DNA from: Erinaceus europaeus
Lineage: Eukaryota; Chordata; Mammalia; Eulipotyphla; Erinaceidae
Length of the DNA: 64,000 bases
Direction: 5' to 3'
Assembly (NCBI RefSeq): GCF_950295315.1
Contig: NC_080164.1
Coordinates: 11,997,659 to 12,061,658, forward strand
The translations under genes and the position numbers were made by a program. This document shows positions 54,120 to 64,000 of this stretch, piece by piece (within the stretch, counting starts at the first letter, position 1; every line of letters starts with the position of its first letter). The notes under the pieces are model-generated. The model ran no database searches. It saw only the letters and a program-made list of their open reading frames with translations, and had not been told where the DNA came from.

Positions 54120-54860
54120 TAAGCTAGAGAAGATTCCAAAACACATGGCATCTGCCCTTCAAATAATATTGATAAATATCTTTAAGAGTATTTATAAGGT
54201 ATAGAGAAAATCAAACAAGTTTTCTTAACTTCCCTCAATTTTAACTCCTGGGCTCCCTGGAATATACAAGAAGCCAGAGACAACCCAGCCCTGGAGTATA
54301 TCACCCCAGCTCTGTTTTCTTTTGGTTAAAAGCCCTCTGGAAAATTGTCTTGCTTCTTCTGATTCTCACATTGGCTCAGACTTAATGAGGATGGAATTTC
54401 TTGTTTAAACTCTAAAGTTTGTTTCTTATTGAAAATAAAGGGAACAGAAAACAAGCAACACTAAGTGTTGACATACCCCTGGAGGCATGCAGTGCTCTTG
54501 TTCTTTCAAAGCTCTTAGTAGCCTTTGCGAATTACTGAGGCTGATTCCAGAGACAAAAAACATTGTCCCATAGTGACAATTTCATTCACTTTAAAGAACA
54601 AAACTGAAAAATAAAAGTCAAGAAAACAGGAAAAACTTAAAATTAAAAATGTTTGGTTTCCGGCTATATTTTTGCTTTTCACACCTCTCAGATAAATCTT
54701 GAAACTGAACCTTAACGTGTAAAATATATAACTATATCAGAGGAAGGACTGTTGACCAAAACATAATATCTAATCATGAAAATCAAAATTTAGAATGATG
54801 GGAGTGTTGTTCTTTGCATTTATATAAAGGAAAAAAATCAACTTCATTGAAAGTCCTATT
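54120..54860. other. Unrecognised sequence
   Basis: No repeat or coding frame recognised. Confidence 0.4.
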
Positions 54861-54861
54861 T

Positions 54862-55060
54862 GGGGGCCAGTGGTTGGTGCACCTTGTCACTGTACAAAAA
54901 GACCAGGGTTCAAATCTCTGGTCTGCATCTGCAGTGAAGAAGCTTTATGGGTAGTGAGGCAAAGCTTCACTCTTTCTCTTTATCTCTTTCCCTCTCTATC
55001 CTTCCCCTCAATTTCTCACTGTCCTATCAAATTTAAACAAACAAACAAACAAAAAACAGG
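54862..55060 (+). mobile_element. SINE class B
   Basis: GGGGGCCAGTGGTTGGTGCA head, GGGTTCAAATCTCTGGTCTG B-box region, CTCAATTTCTCACTGTCCTA end and an (AAAC)n tail. Confidence 0.85.
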
Positions 55061-55172
55061 AAAATATGGCCACTGTGATTGGTAGATTTGCAATTAAAAA
55101 GTTAAAAGTATTAGTTTATATTTGTATAAATGTGGTTGAAACCTATGCAAGCTGATCTTTGATAAACACATG

Positions 55173-55175
<3 letters not shown>

Positions 55176-55221
<46 letters not shown>
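55176..55221 (+). repeat. (CA)n microsatellite
   Basis: About 23 CA units. Confidence 0.97.
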
Positions 55222-55223
<2 letters not shown>

Positions 55224-55279
55224 CTTTTGGCATTAAGAATGAAGTGGAACAGATTTAAGGCAATTGAGATGATGCATAG

Positions 55280-55345
55280 GCCAGGGAGATAGCTCAGCTG
55301 TAGAGCAATGGATTCCAGTGCTTAAGTTGCTGGGTTTTGTTGCAG
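55280..55345 (+). mobile_element. SINE class D head
   Basis: GGCCAGGGAGATAGCTCAGC is a tRNA-like A-box region; little remains downstream. Confidence 0.45.
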
Positions 55346-55513
55346 GGGGGGGCAGGGGTAGAAGGACATAGATGTCCCCTTTATACTTTGCTGGTAGGGT
55401 TCCAGAGGATTATGCACATGGAAAAAATCACAAGAGAATCTGTCAGTTTCAGGGTTATGAGCACTTATTGAAGCAAAGTGGGGACAGAAACAAGAGAGGA
55501 AGGTATATACATA

Positions 55514-55516
<3 letters not shown>

Positions 55517-55552
<36 letters not shown>
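55517..55552 (+). repeat. (GA)n microsatellite
   Basis: About 18 GA units. Confidence 0.97.
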
Positions 55553-55554
<2 letters not shown>

Positions 55555-55572
55555 GAGTTCCCCCATCTTCCA

Positions 55573-55709
55573 ACTTATTTTTATTATTTTATTTATAAAA
55601 AGGAAACACTGACAAAACCATAGGATAAGAGGGGTACAACTTCACACAATTTCTACCACCAGAACTCCATATCCCATCCCCTCCCCTGATAGCTCTCCTA
55701 GTCTTTATA
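55573..55709 (-). mobile_element. L1 type 1 tail, antisense, terminal 137 bp
   Basis: RC of the 3' terminus: GGAAACACTGACAAAACCAT, AGAACTCCATATCCCATCCC. Confidence 0.8.
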
Positions 55710-56029
55710 ATGAATTCTGGGGAAACTGAAGTGAACCTTGAGAGGATTGACTTTAAACACTGTCTCCAAGTGTGCATATCTGTATGTTCTGGCCTTAGCC
55801 AGGTGGATGGAAAGATCTGAGTGCAGGACCCAGATATCGTTTCTGATTTCAGACCCCTCTTCCAGAATGCCTTCAGGGTGCAGGAAGAAGGGTTACTTGC
55901 TAATGTCCTTCCAGAGCCCTCCCAGAGTCTCTCCCTAGGTAACACCCTGCATGGCAGAGCTGACCAGTGCTCTGTACTCTGTCTCTCCTACCACTATGAA
56001 TGAACGGAACGTAAAAAGAGAGAGAAAAT
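55710..56029. other. Unrecognised, higher GC
   Basis: About 300 bp of balanced composition between two L1 tails. Open on both strands for 60-118 codons but with no protein family I recognise. Confidence 0.35.
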
Positions 56030-56710
56030 AGTCTACAATATTTATACACTTTACTCATATTTGGGAGCTACTCTCTTCTCTGATCCAGCTTCCTAGCCCT
56101 TTTTCCACTCATGACATCATCTCCCCAGAAAATCACTTGGGTCCACCTGCATATCAGATGTCAGGCTCAGGCAAATGCTAGTAAAGTCATGGGCCTTTTG
56201 GATATACCTAAAATAGACTTACTAGCTTTTTCAAAAACAGGGACCCTAAATTTTCATCTGCAATATTCCAGCTTTTAGGTTCATTATTAATCAACAATTT
56301 GCTTGGCATTATATTTTAACTCCTTTTTCAGTTACCAGTTTCCAGATGCTATCATTATGCCAACCAGACTTCCCTGGTTGACCAGATGACCCCACCAGTG
56401 TGTCATGGAGCTCCATTTCCTCAAAACCCCATCCCACTAGGAAAGAGAAAGACAGGCTGGGAGTATGGACCACCTGTCAATGCCCATGTTCAGTAGGGAA
56501 CTAATTACAGAAGCCAGACCTTTTACCTTCTGCACTCCATAATGATCCTGAGTCCATACTCCCAGAGGGATAAAGAATAAGAAAGCTCTTATGGGAAGGA
56601 AATGCAATACAATGTTCTGGTGGTGGAATTTGTGTGGAATGGTACCCCTCTTATCCTACGTTCTTGTCAGTGTTGTCCATTTTATAAATAAAAATTTTAA
56701 AAAGTGACAA
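56030..56710 (+). mobile_element. L1 type 1 tail, sense
   Basis: From ACTCATATTTGGGAGCTACT to TCTTATCCTACGTTCTTGTC and TATAAATAAAAATTTT. Confidence 0.85.
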
Positions 56711-57253
56711 AAAGATGATGTTTGCCATCAATTAACCAAAGTAATAACAACAAAAGGTCTTAATCAACTGAAGATTTTGTATGTTTTTTTTTTTAACTGA
56801 ACAGATCAGAGTAGTTGGTACTGGCCTGCAGATCCTCCCCACCCCCTGACCATCTTCATCCCTAAGCCCCTGCCATCAGACAAATCCTGTGTCCGTTTTC
56901 TGGAGTCTTTACAAAACCAATCTCAGTGGTGTATAAGCATTGGCTCCCACATTCCCACACCGTGTTAAACTGTACCTTCCTCTCTCATTCTCTCTTGTAT
57001 ATGTGGTTGACACCTTGAAAACTTGAAAATATCTGTAAAATATTCCTTCTTGACCCAGAATCCCTGGACGCTTCTTCTCCCAGAGGAACCCCAGAATATA
57101 ACTGATAAATAGCAACAACAAAACCAGTGGAAGATCACACACTGACAGTTTCATTATCCTTGGTCAGAATAAGGGAGAAACTGGTCAGCCCTCGTTCTGT
57201 TTCTTCCTAGTTTTCTTTGTTCAGAAAGAATCTGATGAGGTGAGCTTTTTCCT

Positions 57254-57255
<2 letters not shown>
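56711..57255. other. Unrecognised sequence
   Basis: No repeat recognised. Confidence 0.4.

Positions 57256-57310
<55 letters not shown>
57256..57310 (+). repeat. (TG)n microsatellite
   Basis: About 27 TG units. Confidence 0.98.
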
Positions 57311-57312
<2 letters not shown>

Positions 57313-57696
57313 AATATGCTCTTTTCACCTTGTGATTGTTTATTAGAGTTAAGCATAAAGATGCTGATTTTAAAAATATGTATTTTTAGACATTTTCAGA
57401 GTTACAGATTAACTGCTCAAGTAGTGCTGACTTTCTGTATAACTTGCATCCAGTGTGCTTATTGCCCATACAGGAATGGTTAAAGAAAGAATTCTATGTA
57501 TCTCCACTGTCAACAAGTTCATGGACTTTGACATAGCTGAGATTAATTTCCAGGCAATAGGAAGCTCTCATGTATAATCAAGCTCCCACCCCTACCCCCA
57601 CCCCTTTAGGAATCTTATTGCTGTTCATGGAGTAGAAATTTCAGACACGACACCTATGCACCCTGGAATAGCACATCCCTCCCCGCCATGATCCTG

Positions 57697-57700
<4 letters not shown>
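57311..57700. other. Unrecognised sequence
   Basis: Short spacer of unrecognised sequence between two TG arrays. Confidence 0.35.
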
Positions 57701-57701
<1 letters not shown>

Positions 57702-57738
<37 letters not shown>

Positions 57739-57755
57739 TGTGTGTGTGTGTGTGT
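57702..57755 (+). repeat. (TG)n microsatellite, one interruption
   Basis: TG array with a single TA unit near 57731. Confidence 0.97.
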
Positions 57756-57756
57756 T

Positions 57757-58579
57757 AAAATTGGTTTTATGTGAAGTGAATAAGAAATCTAGTTTTCAAA
57801 ACAGAACCATCCATTGTCTTTATAACTGAGCACTAGTTCATTCTGAGATGGTCGATTATTTAAGCCTCTATCCCTTGGTAATTTGTAGCCTTCAGTTCCA
57901 ACAGTGGGGAAAAAAAAAAACGGGTTCCGTCTTCAAAAAATGTCCTTGGTTGTTCAAATCTAGCATGGATGGACACCAGTGTTACATCAGTTAACTTGAA
58001 TTTCATGGAGAATAACACAACTAAAAATAATCTATTTTGACCTTTAGTCTTATCTGCTCATGTTTGAATCCAAAGAGGTCAGACTTTATTTCTTCTACTT
58101 CTCCAACCCAGTTCTTCTAAACATTTGTACACAAATCCATCGTTTTGTGATATGTGTACTCACAGTTATGGTGATGACAAACAAGGTATCTGTTGCCTGG
58201 TGAAACAGAAAAGCAAGTAGTCACACCAGTTTCTGCATGTAAAACAATGCGCTTTAGCTTGCAACTCAAAACAGTAGTCTATTTAATTAAATCTAGCTCT
58301 CCTCCTCCAAGGAGAATCAGCATTTTGTTGGGGAGCTTAGAGAGTGCAGAGAAAACAGTGCAACTGAGGGAGACAGCCTGCAGGCCTGAGAAGTGGCACT
58401 TTCAGTCTACAAACCTGAGAAACAATGAAAGGTGATTTACATAGAATGAGTCTACCTGCAGGCCCACCTAGGCAGCTGGGAACATAATGGGTGGTTCAGA
58501 GGGTAGTATCCCTCCTTGCAGGGGTGACATATGTAAGAAAGAAGGGAAATGGAGCTTCCAGTCCATCAAATGTCACTTG

Positions 58580-58580
<1 letters not shown>
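57757..58580. other. Repeat-poor block
   Basis: No repeat recognised; open frames up to 80 codons without family motifs. Confidence 0.4.
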
Positions 58581-58581
<1 letters not shown>

Positions 58582-58617
<36 letters not shown>

Positions 58618-58619
58618 AC
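58582..58619 (+). repeat. (CA)n microsatellite
   Basis: About 17 CA units with one CT interruption. Confidence 0.96.
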
Positions 58620-58684
58620 TGAAATCATCTGCACAGGGATACAAAAAGGACTTGGTTGGTATTGTAAAATATCTGTTTTATTCT

Positions 58685-59095
58685 GGCTGTATGGATAGAC
58701 CTGCCACCTTATGCACCCCCAAAATAATTTTGGTCCATATTCCCAGTGGGGGAGAAATGATAAGGAAAACATGACCAGAGGGCTCTGAACTCCAACTTTA
58801 TCAGGACACACAGAGAGAAGTGGAAAAAGGGAGAGTCATTTAGATAGAGTAATATGTGTATGTCTGATTTGGAAAGGAAGAGAAGAGGGGAAAATAGAAA
58901 AAATGGGCAAATACATACCAATGTAGACAGATAGTCATACAAATAAAGTTAACTCTTATCTGCAATCTTGGAAGAACTATTGTAGCTTCCAATGAAGGGA
59001 GTTGGGATATAGAACTCTGGTGATTAGAGGGTGCAAAGTTATACCCCTGTTATTTTGAAATTTTTTAAATCAATATTGAATCACTAAAAAAAACA
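58685..59095 (+). mobile_element. L1 type 1 tail, older long variant
   Basis: Second copy of the variant at 12806-13245, sharing the extra block (CATGACCAGAGGGCTCTGAA to TTGGAAGAACTATTGTAGCT) and the ends of type 1 (GGTCCATATTCCCAG, GAACTCTGGTGATTAGAGGG). Confidence 0.7.
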
Positions 59096-59177
59096 AATTA
59101 GAATGTCAATCCTTAAAAAGTTGTCAGAAACAAAACAAGATAAATAAATAAAACACCTGTGTTTATTTTTTATTTTT

Positions 59178-59300
59178 TGCTTTCAAGCCTGAAGGTCTGA
59201 GGCTTCAGGTTCAATCCCCAGCACCACCATAAACCAGAGCTGACCAGTGCTCTGATCTCCCTCATAGTCTTTCTCTCTCATTCAAACATAAATACAGTAT
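59178..59300 (+). mobile_element. SINE class C, head-truncated
   Basis: TTCAGGTTCAATCCCCAGCA B box, CCACCATAAACCAGAGCTGA, CTCTCTCATTCAAACATAAA. Confidence 0.85.
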
Positions 59301-59547
59301 ATATATATTCTATTTTTAATGAAGTTATTTGACCAGCAAAAATGAGGTTGTGGGGTTCCTGAGTTTCCCTTGGTGGATGGACTCAGACAAGCATAGACTT
59401 TGGGCTCTTTTTCACCAGATGATAGATTTTGGGGGAAGAAATAAAGAGATCAAGGTTCCTTAATCTTCCAGCCTCTCAGAAGAAAACTCCTCCTCAAAAT
59501 AAAGCCCATACTGGGTCTCAACCACTCTCCTTTGAGAATAAAGAAAG

Positions 59548-59758
59548 GAAGGTGTCGCACCTCGCTGAGCTCACATATTATAATGCACAAGGACCCAGGT
59601 TGGAGTTCCTGGTCCCCACCTGCAGGGCAAAGCTTTGTGAGTGGTGAAGCAGGACTGCAGGTGTCTCTCTAAATCCCTTCCTCTCTAGCTCCCCTTTCCC
59701 TCTTGATTTCTGACAGTCTCTATCCAATCAATCAATAAAAATCATTTTAAAAAATAAA
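59548..59758 (+). mobile_element. SINE class B
   Basis: GGTGTCGCACCTCGCTGAGC head, GGACCCAGGTTGGAGTTCCT B-box region, GGTCCCCACCTGCAGGGCAA, CCCTCTTGATTTCTGACAGT. Confidence 0.9.
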
Positions 59759-59765
59759 GAAAAGT

Positions 59766-60022
59766 GGGAGCAGGGCGGTAGTGCAGCCTGTTAGGCACAG
59801 GTGGCACAAAGCGCAAGGACAGGCAGAAGGATCCCAGTTTGAGCCCTGTCTCCCCACCTGCAGGGGAGTTGCTTCACAGGCTGTGAAGCAGGTCTGAAGG
59901 TGTCTGTCTTTCTCCCCCTTCTCTGTAGTCCCTGCCTCTTTCCATTTCTCTCTGTCCTACCCAACAATGACAACAACAATAAAACAACAAGGGCAACAAA
60001 AGAGAATAAATAAATATTTTAA
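59766..60022 (+). mobile_element. SINE class A
   Basis: GGGAGCAGGGCGGTAGTGCA head, CAGTTTGAGCCC B box, full body, CAACAAGGGCAACAAAAGAG tail. Directly follows a class B SINE. Confidence 0.9.
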
Positions 60023-60122
60023 GAATTAAAGAAAAGAAAAGCAAGACCAAAGGGGTTACTTAACACTCCATTTGATCTCTAACCATAACCTCCTCCATGG
60101 ACATGTTAGAAAGTTTAAACCC

Positions 60123-60337
60123 GGGACCATGCAGTGGTGCACCCGGTTAAGCACTCACATTACAGTGTGCAAGGATCCAGGTTCAAGCCCTTGGTCCCCA
60201 CTTGCCAGAGGAAAGCTTCATGTGTGGTGAAGCAGGGCTGCAGGTATCTCTCTGTCTCTCTCTCTCTTCAATGTCTTGCCCTTTCCTCTCAATTTGCTCT
60301 GTCTCTATCCAATAATAAATAATTAATTAAGAAAAAA
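60123..60337 (+). mobile_element. SINE class B with target duplication
   Basis: GGGACCATGCAGTGGTGCAC head, GGTTCAAGCCC B box, CTCTATCCAATAATAAATAA tail. Perfect 15-bp flanking repeat AGAAAGTTTAAACCC (60108-60122 and 60338-60352). Confidence 0.95.
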
Positions 60338-60352
60338 AGAAAGTTTAAACCC

Positions 60353-61425
60353 AGTCAGTTGTGGGCCTGGCTTCTCTAAGATCCTTTGACTGCAGGGATG
60401 TATCTTCTTTTCATCTTGAATTCAGTCTTCCTATTATAAAATCCTGTGTGTTATGAAATACTCGGTAACTTTGCTCCAACAGGACAATATTATTCACAGA
60501 AGTCCCACACACCCAGATTAACTCCTTGTGCTCCATTAATTCAAGATTTCCCCCCAGACCTAATAAAACTAAAACTACTGGTATTTTACCTGCATTTTAA
60601 TTTTTCCATTTTCAGGATGCTAGTCAACTGGAATCACTATGTAGCCTTTTAAGACTGGCCCCTTCATTTGGAACTATGCATTCAAGATAATCTGTTTCTT
60701 CTCATGACTTGATAATATATATATATATATATATATCTTTTTATCACAGAATTATATTTCATTGAACAAATACACCTCAGCTGGCTTATGTATGGGCTTA
60801 CAAAAGACTATGATTTCTTTCAGTTTGGAATCATGAATAAACTTCTCCATGTAGGATTCTGTAGTCATGAATCTTGAAGTCATAGGGGTAAATGTCTAAA
60901 TCAGCACTGCTGTGTCTGACGTTAAGTCCATTGTGAACAAGCAAACTAACAAATACAAAACAAACAAACAAACAAACGAAAACTGCTGATACAGTCTGCC
61001 CCAAAGACTTTCCTCTTTGACAAATCCCGCCCCCTTCATATTCTACACTGAGAAACACCTCCACCAAATTGCCTCTCAGTTAAAACAAAAGTTCTGGTGT
61101 GATCCCAGTTCTGTGTGTGCAAACCAAGTGAAAAAAAGTGTCCCTGCTCCTCAGAACCCTCTGTGCTCTACATTACCCTTCAACAATATCAATACTCTAC
61201 ACTATTCCCTAGAATTTGGAGTTAGAACACCAAAATTCATTCTATGAGTTCACTATTGTCTTAGTTCCAAAACAGGGTAAAGGCATTACAAAAACAGAAA
61301 ATTTAAAACCAAAAATTTAACTATGAATGTATACACACATTTTATATATGCATATTATGCACACATTTTATATATGCATATATTAAATGTGTGTATGCAT
61401 GCAAATATATGTCTATAAAATTTTT
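60353..61425. other. Repeat-poor block with small tandem repeats
   Basis: Holds a TA run (60716-60737), an (AAAC)n run (about 60957-60978) and a tandem pair of CACACATTTTATATATGCAT (about 61333-61384). No family or coding frame recognised. Confidence 0.45.
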
Positions 61426-61429
61426 TTCT

Positions 61430-62660
61430 TTTAAAATTTTTATTTATAAAATGGAAATACTGACAAAACTATAGGATCAGAGGGGTATAATTCCATACAA
61501 TGCCCACCCCCAGAACTCCATATATACTCCCCTCATCTGATAGCTTTCCTATTCTTTATCCCTCTGGGAATATGGGCCCAGGATGGGATGCAGAAGGTGG
61601 AAGGTCTGGTTTCTGTAATTGTTTCCCCACCAAACATGGGCATTGGCAGGTCTATCCATACTCTTACCCTGTCTCTCTCTTTCCCAGGAAGTCAGGTTGG
61701 CATGATGATATTAACTGGTGGCTGAAAAAAAGTTCAGACATAAAGCAGAACAAATTGTTGAGTAATGATGAACCTAACGTCAAGAATATTGCAGATGAAG
61801 ATTTGGGGTCTCCATTTTGGAAAAACCTAGTAGTTCCACTTTAGGTATATTGCAAGGGGCCCATGACTTGATTAGTTTTTGCCTGAGCCTGACAGCTAAT
61901 ATGCAGGAGGACACAGGTGATTGTCTGGGGAAATGGTGTCAAAGTTGTATTCCCGGTGGCACACTTCTTAACAAAACCTCAAAGGCAGGATATAGATCAG
62001 GACTAATGAAATAGGGTATATGTACACGTGTTCATAAGTTAGGGGAAAATATATACCTTAAAGCAAAAGTGCACAATAGTTTTCAGTGAGTCAATAAATG
62101 AAGGAAGCAAGTAGAAAGACCTAAAAAATGAAATGAAATGAAATAAAAAAACTTAAAGTACCTAATGAAATAGTTTGTGCTTAGACCTAGATACTCTCCT
62201 TACCTACCTCCTATTATATGTCCCTCAATCTCTCCATAACTAACCTCCTCAGACAAAATAAGAACTACAAAAGTTGAATAAGAGCAAGATACTGGCAAAA
62301 GTTAATGATGACTCTTTAGTCACTACCAGGCCACCCCATCACCTGGGGCCCTAGTCAAGGAGGCCTGGGATTCCCACACAGACATGATGGGCCTAGAACT
62401 CTAACAGATCCCTATCACCACTGTCACTGGTCATCTCCATCAAGAACAATATAACAGACCCCTTTGTGGGCCCCTATAGGACCTCAACATGGATCAACAA
62501 TAGTAGAGACTGTTCCGTTCACCAAAGGGAGGTTGGACAATATATTCTATCTACTACCCAAGGAAGATGGGTTCTGAAATTACTGCAGTCCCTAGACACA
62601 ACCACAGAATGTGAACTCAGACCTAGAGGGATTCAGAGGTTACATATGGGCCCTAGATCA
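61430..62660 (-). mobile_element. L1 type 1 tail with internal inversion
   Basis: 61430-61947 is the type 1 3' end in antisense. At about 61948 the orientation flips and 61948-62660 is the upstream part of the same tail in sense (CGGTGGCACACTTCTTAACA through CATATGGGCCCTAGATC). In consensus order the two pieces are adjacent except for about 105 bp lost at the switch. Confidence 0.85.
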
Positions 62661-63735
62661 TAGATAGGTCCACTTCTAGTCTTCTAGAGTTCTCCAGAAG
62701 GCACTCCACATGGGGTTGGACTAATTAACATTCCCACAAAAAGTTCCGGAGGGTTCCTTTGTCCTCACAACCTCTCCAGAATTTGTTGTTACCTTTTCTG
62801 ATATATGACATTCTCACAGGAGTCAAGTGGTATCTCATTGTTGTCTTTATTTGCATTTCTCTGACAATCAATGACCTAAAGCATTTTTTGTTTTCATATG
62901 TTTATTGGACTTTTGGATCCCTTCTATGGAGAATATTCTGTTCATATCCTCTCCTCATTCTTTTGGATAGTCATTTGTTTTCCTGTTGTTGAGTTTGGTG
63001 AGCTCTTTGTATATTTTGGTTATTAGCCTCTTGTCTGATGTTTGGCATGCAAGGATCTTCTCCCATTCTGTGTGAATTCTGTTTGGATGGTGGTTTCTTT
63101 TGCTGTGCAGAGCTTTTTAATTTGATGTAGTCCTATTGGTTTATTTTTAATTTAGTCTTCTTTATAATTGGATTCATTTCATTGAAGATGTCTTCAAAAT
63201 ATGGAAAAGAGTTCTGCCAATACTTTCCTCTAAATATTTGACAGTTTCCAGTCTAACATCAAGCCCATAATCCATTTAGAATTTAATTTTTAAAAAATAT
63301 TTATTTATTCCCTTTTGTTGCCCTTGTTGTTTTATTGTTGTAGTTATTATTGTTGCTGTCATCATCATTGTTGCATAGGACAGAGATAATTGAAGATAGG
63401 AGGGGAAAACAGAGAGAGGAGAGAAGGATAGATACCTACAGACCTGCTTCACCACTTGTGAAGTGATTGCCCTGCAGGTGGGGAGCCAGGGGCTCTGACC
63501 AGGATCCTTATGCTGGTCCTTGCGCTTTGTGCCACCTACACTTAACCAACTGTGCTACTGCTGGACTCCCTGGAATTTACTTTTAGGTTAGGAGAAACAT
63601 AGTGGTTTAGTTTCATTCTTTTGCATGTTTCAACCCAATTTTTTCAACACCACTTTTTGAAGAGACTCTCCACACCCCATTTAATAGTGTGGGAACCTTT
63701 GTCAAAGACCAAATGCCCATAAGGGTGGAGGCTTA
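62661..63735 (-). mobile_element. L1 ORF2 3' half, antisense
   Basis: AGTGGTATCTCATTGTTGTC, TTTGCATTTCTCTGACAATC, TTGCTGTGCAGAGCTTTTTA and CCAATTTTTTCAACACCACT are the standard antisense L1 ORF2 signatures in order. Interrupted by a class A SINE and ended by an LTR insertion. It may be the same L1 as 61430-62660. Confidence 0.9.
63291..63570 (-). mobile_element. SINE class A inside L1
   Basis: Antisense class A; flanks GAATTTAATTTT (63279-63290) and GAATTTACTTTT (63573-63584) form a near-perfect 12-bp target duplication. Confidence 0.92.
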
Positions 63736-64000
63736 TGTTGTATGCTTTACATTGGGTTCTAGTTCTCCCCCACCGAGAGAATTAGATCAGTCCAGTTAAT
63801 TTCGCGGGCCGCTTGGCCCCGCCCCTAGGGACCCCGCCAGAGTTCGGGAGTTCCAGAGTTCCAGGGTTCCTGAGTTTGAGAGTTCGAGAGTAAGAGAGAG
63901 TGCTTGCACCGCCGCAAAGAGACAGCCGAGTTCTGTTTGGTGATTAGTTTGTCTTAGTTTATGAATCGTTGTTCCTGAATAAAGAAATACAGCTTCCCTG
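63736..64000 (+). mobile_element. Endogenous retrovirus LTR, 5' part, CpG-rich
   Basis: Starts TGTTGTATGCTTTACATTGG inside antisense L1 and runs off the window. Contains a GC-box region GGCCCCGCCCCT (63815-63826), many CpGs and AATAAA at 63978-63983. The beginning and the TGAATAAAGAAATACAGCTT segment resemble the LTRs at 21.0 and 51.1 kb, but its U3 differs. A complete provirus could lie just beyond the window. Confidence 0.75.

Noticed and set aside
55589..55945. 118-codon antisense frame at 55.6-55.9 kb
   Set aside because: Its C-terminal third lies in an L1 tail and the rest shows no family resemblance.
55573..56710. Another twin-primed L1 made of the antisense 55.57-kb and sense 56.03-kb pieces
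   Set aside because: The antisense piece contains the 3' terminus itself, so the two pieces overlap in consensus and must be separate insertions.

Overview
This is a mammalian nuclear DNA window that I assign to an erinaceid hedgehog (Erinaceus or Atelerix type). Two observations support this. First, it is saturated with tRNA-derived SINEs of the hedgehog ERI type. Second, it carries two fragments of a Vingi non-LTR retrotransposon, a clade reported among mammals only from hedgehogs. I see no host protein-coding exon, rRNA gene, functional tRNA gene or CRISPR array. Nearly every open frame is a chance frame, a low-complexity frame, or a retroelement remnant.

Working nomenclature used below. 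SINE class A has the head GGGAGTCGGGCTGTAGCGCA, a box B GGTTCGAACCC and a tail of CAACAA / AATAAA. SINE class B shares the B-box region, but its body is GGTCCCCACCTGCAGGGGGA with a CT-rich end. Class C contains CCATAAGCCAGAGCTGA followed by a CT microsatellite. Class D covers older tRNA-like SINEs. 'Type 1 tail' is a roughly 2.1-kb repeat ending near GGTGGTGGGAATTGTGTGGA and a TATAAATAAA A-tail. 'Type 2 tail' is a shorter L1 3' end that finishes near CTGTAAACCATTAAT. Both tails occur attached to L1 ORF2 sequence, so I read them as two alternative 3' UTRs of hedgehog L1.

Layout. 1-2.7 kb: antisense L1 ORF2 hit by a short Vingi copy and two SINEs. 2.7-7.4 kb: stacked L1 tails and SINEs. 7.4-9.1 kb: repeat-poor. 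9.1-14.9 kb: SINEs, an inverted (twin-primed) L1 and an L1 tail that split a class C SINE. 14.9-19.9 kb: mostly unrecognised sequence with purine or pyrimidine microsatellites. 19.9-25.3 kb: a second inverted L1, an L1 carrying a SINE plus an endogenous-retrovirus LTR with an attached lysine-tRNA-type primer binding site, an old L1, three class B SINEs and a full type 1 tail. 25.3-34.2 kb: AT-rich sequence, SINEs and two antisense LTRs. 34.2-40.3 kb: one long sense L1 with a large ORF2 deletion, its 2-kb tail, and the larger Vingi fragment. 40.3-42.4 kb: a roughly 490-bp nearly pure purine tract, a possible conserved non-coding element and a Z-DNA/cruciform-prone repeat. 42.4-50.4 kb: SINEs, a split ATCT array and the longest repeat-poor stretches. 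50.4-56.7 kb: a nested pile of type 1 tails and a solo LTR. 56.7-61.4 kb: microsatellites and SINEs. 61.4-64 kb: an L1 with an inverted segment and a CpG-rich LTR running off the window end.

The elements relate to one another as parasites and hosts. L1 presumably supplied the machinery for the SINEs and for its own truncated, inverted copies; Vingi and the retroviruses are separate lineages that landed in L1 DNA. The strongest leads are in the retroelement biology: Vingi junctions, L1 3' UTR switching, the LTR plus primer-site insertion, and expansion of a SINE tail into a purine tract. I found no undescribed gene system. All family assignments are by eye, with no alignment or database search.
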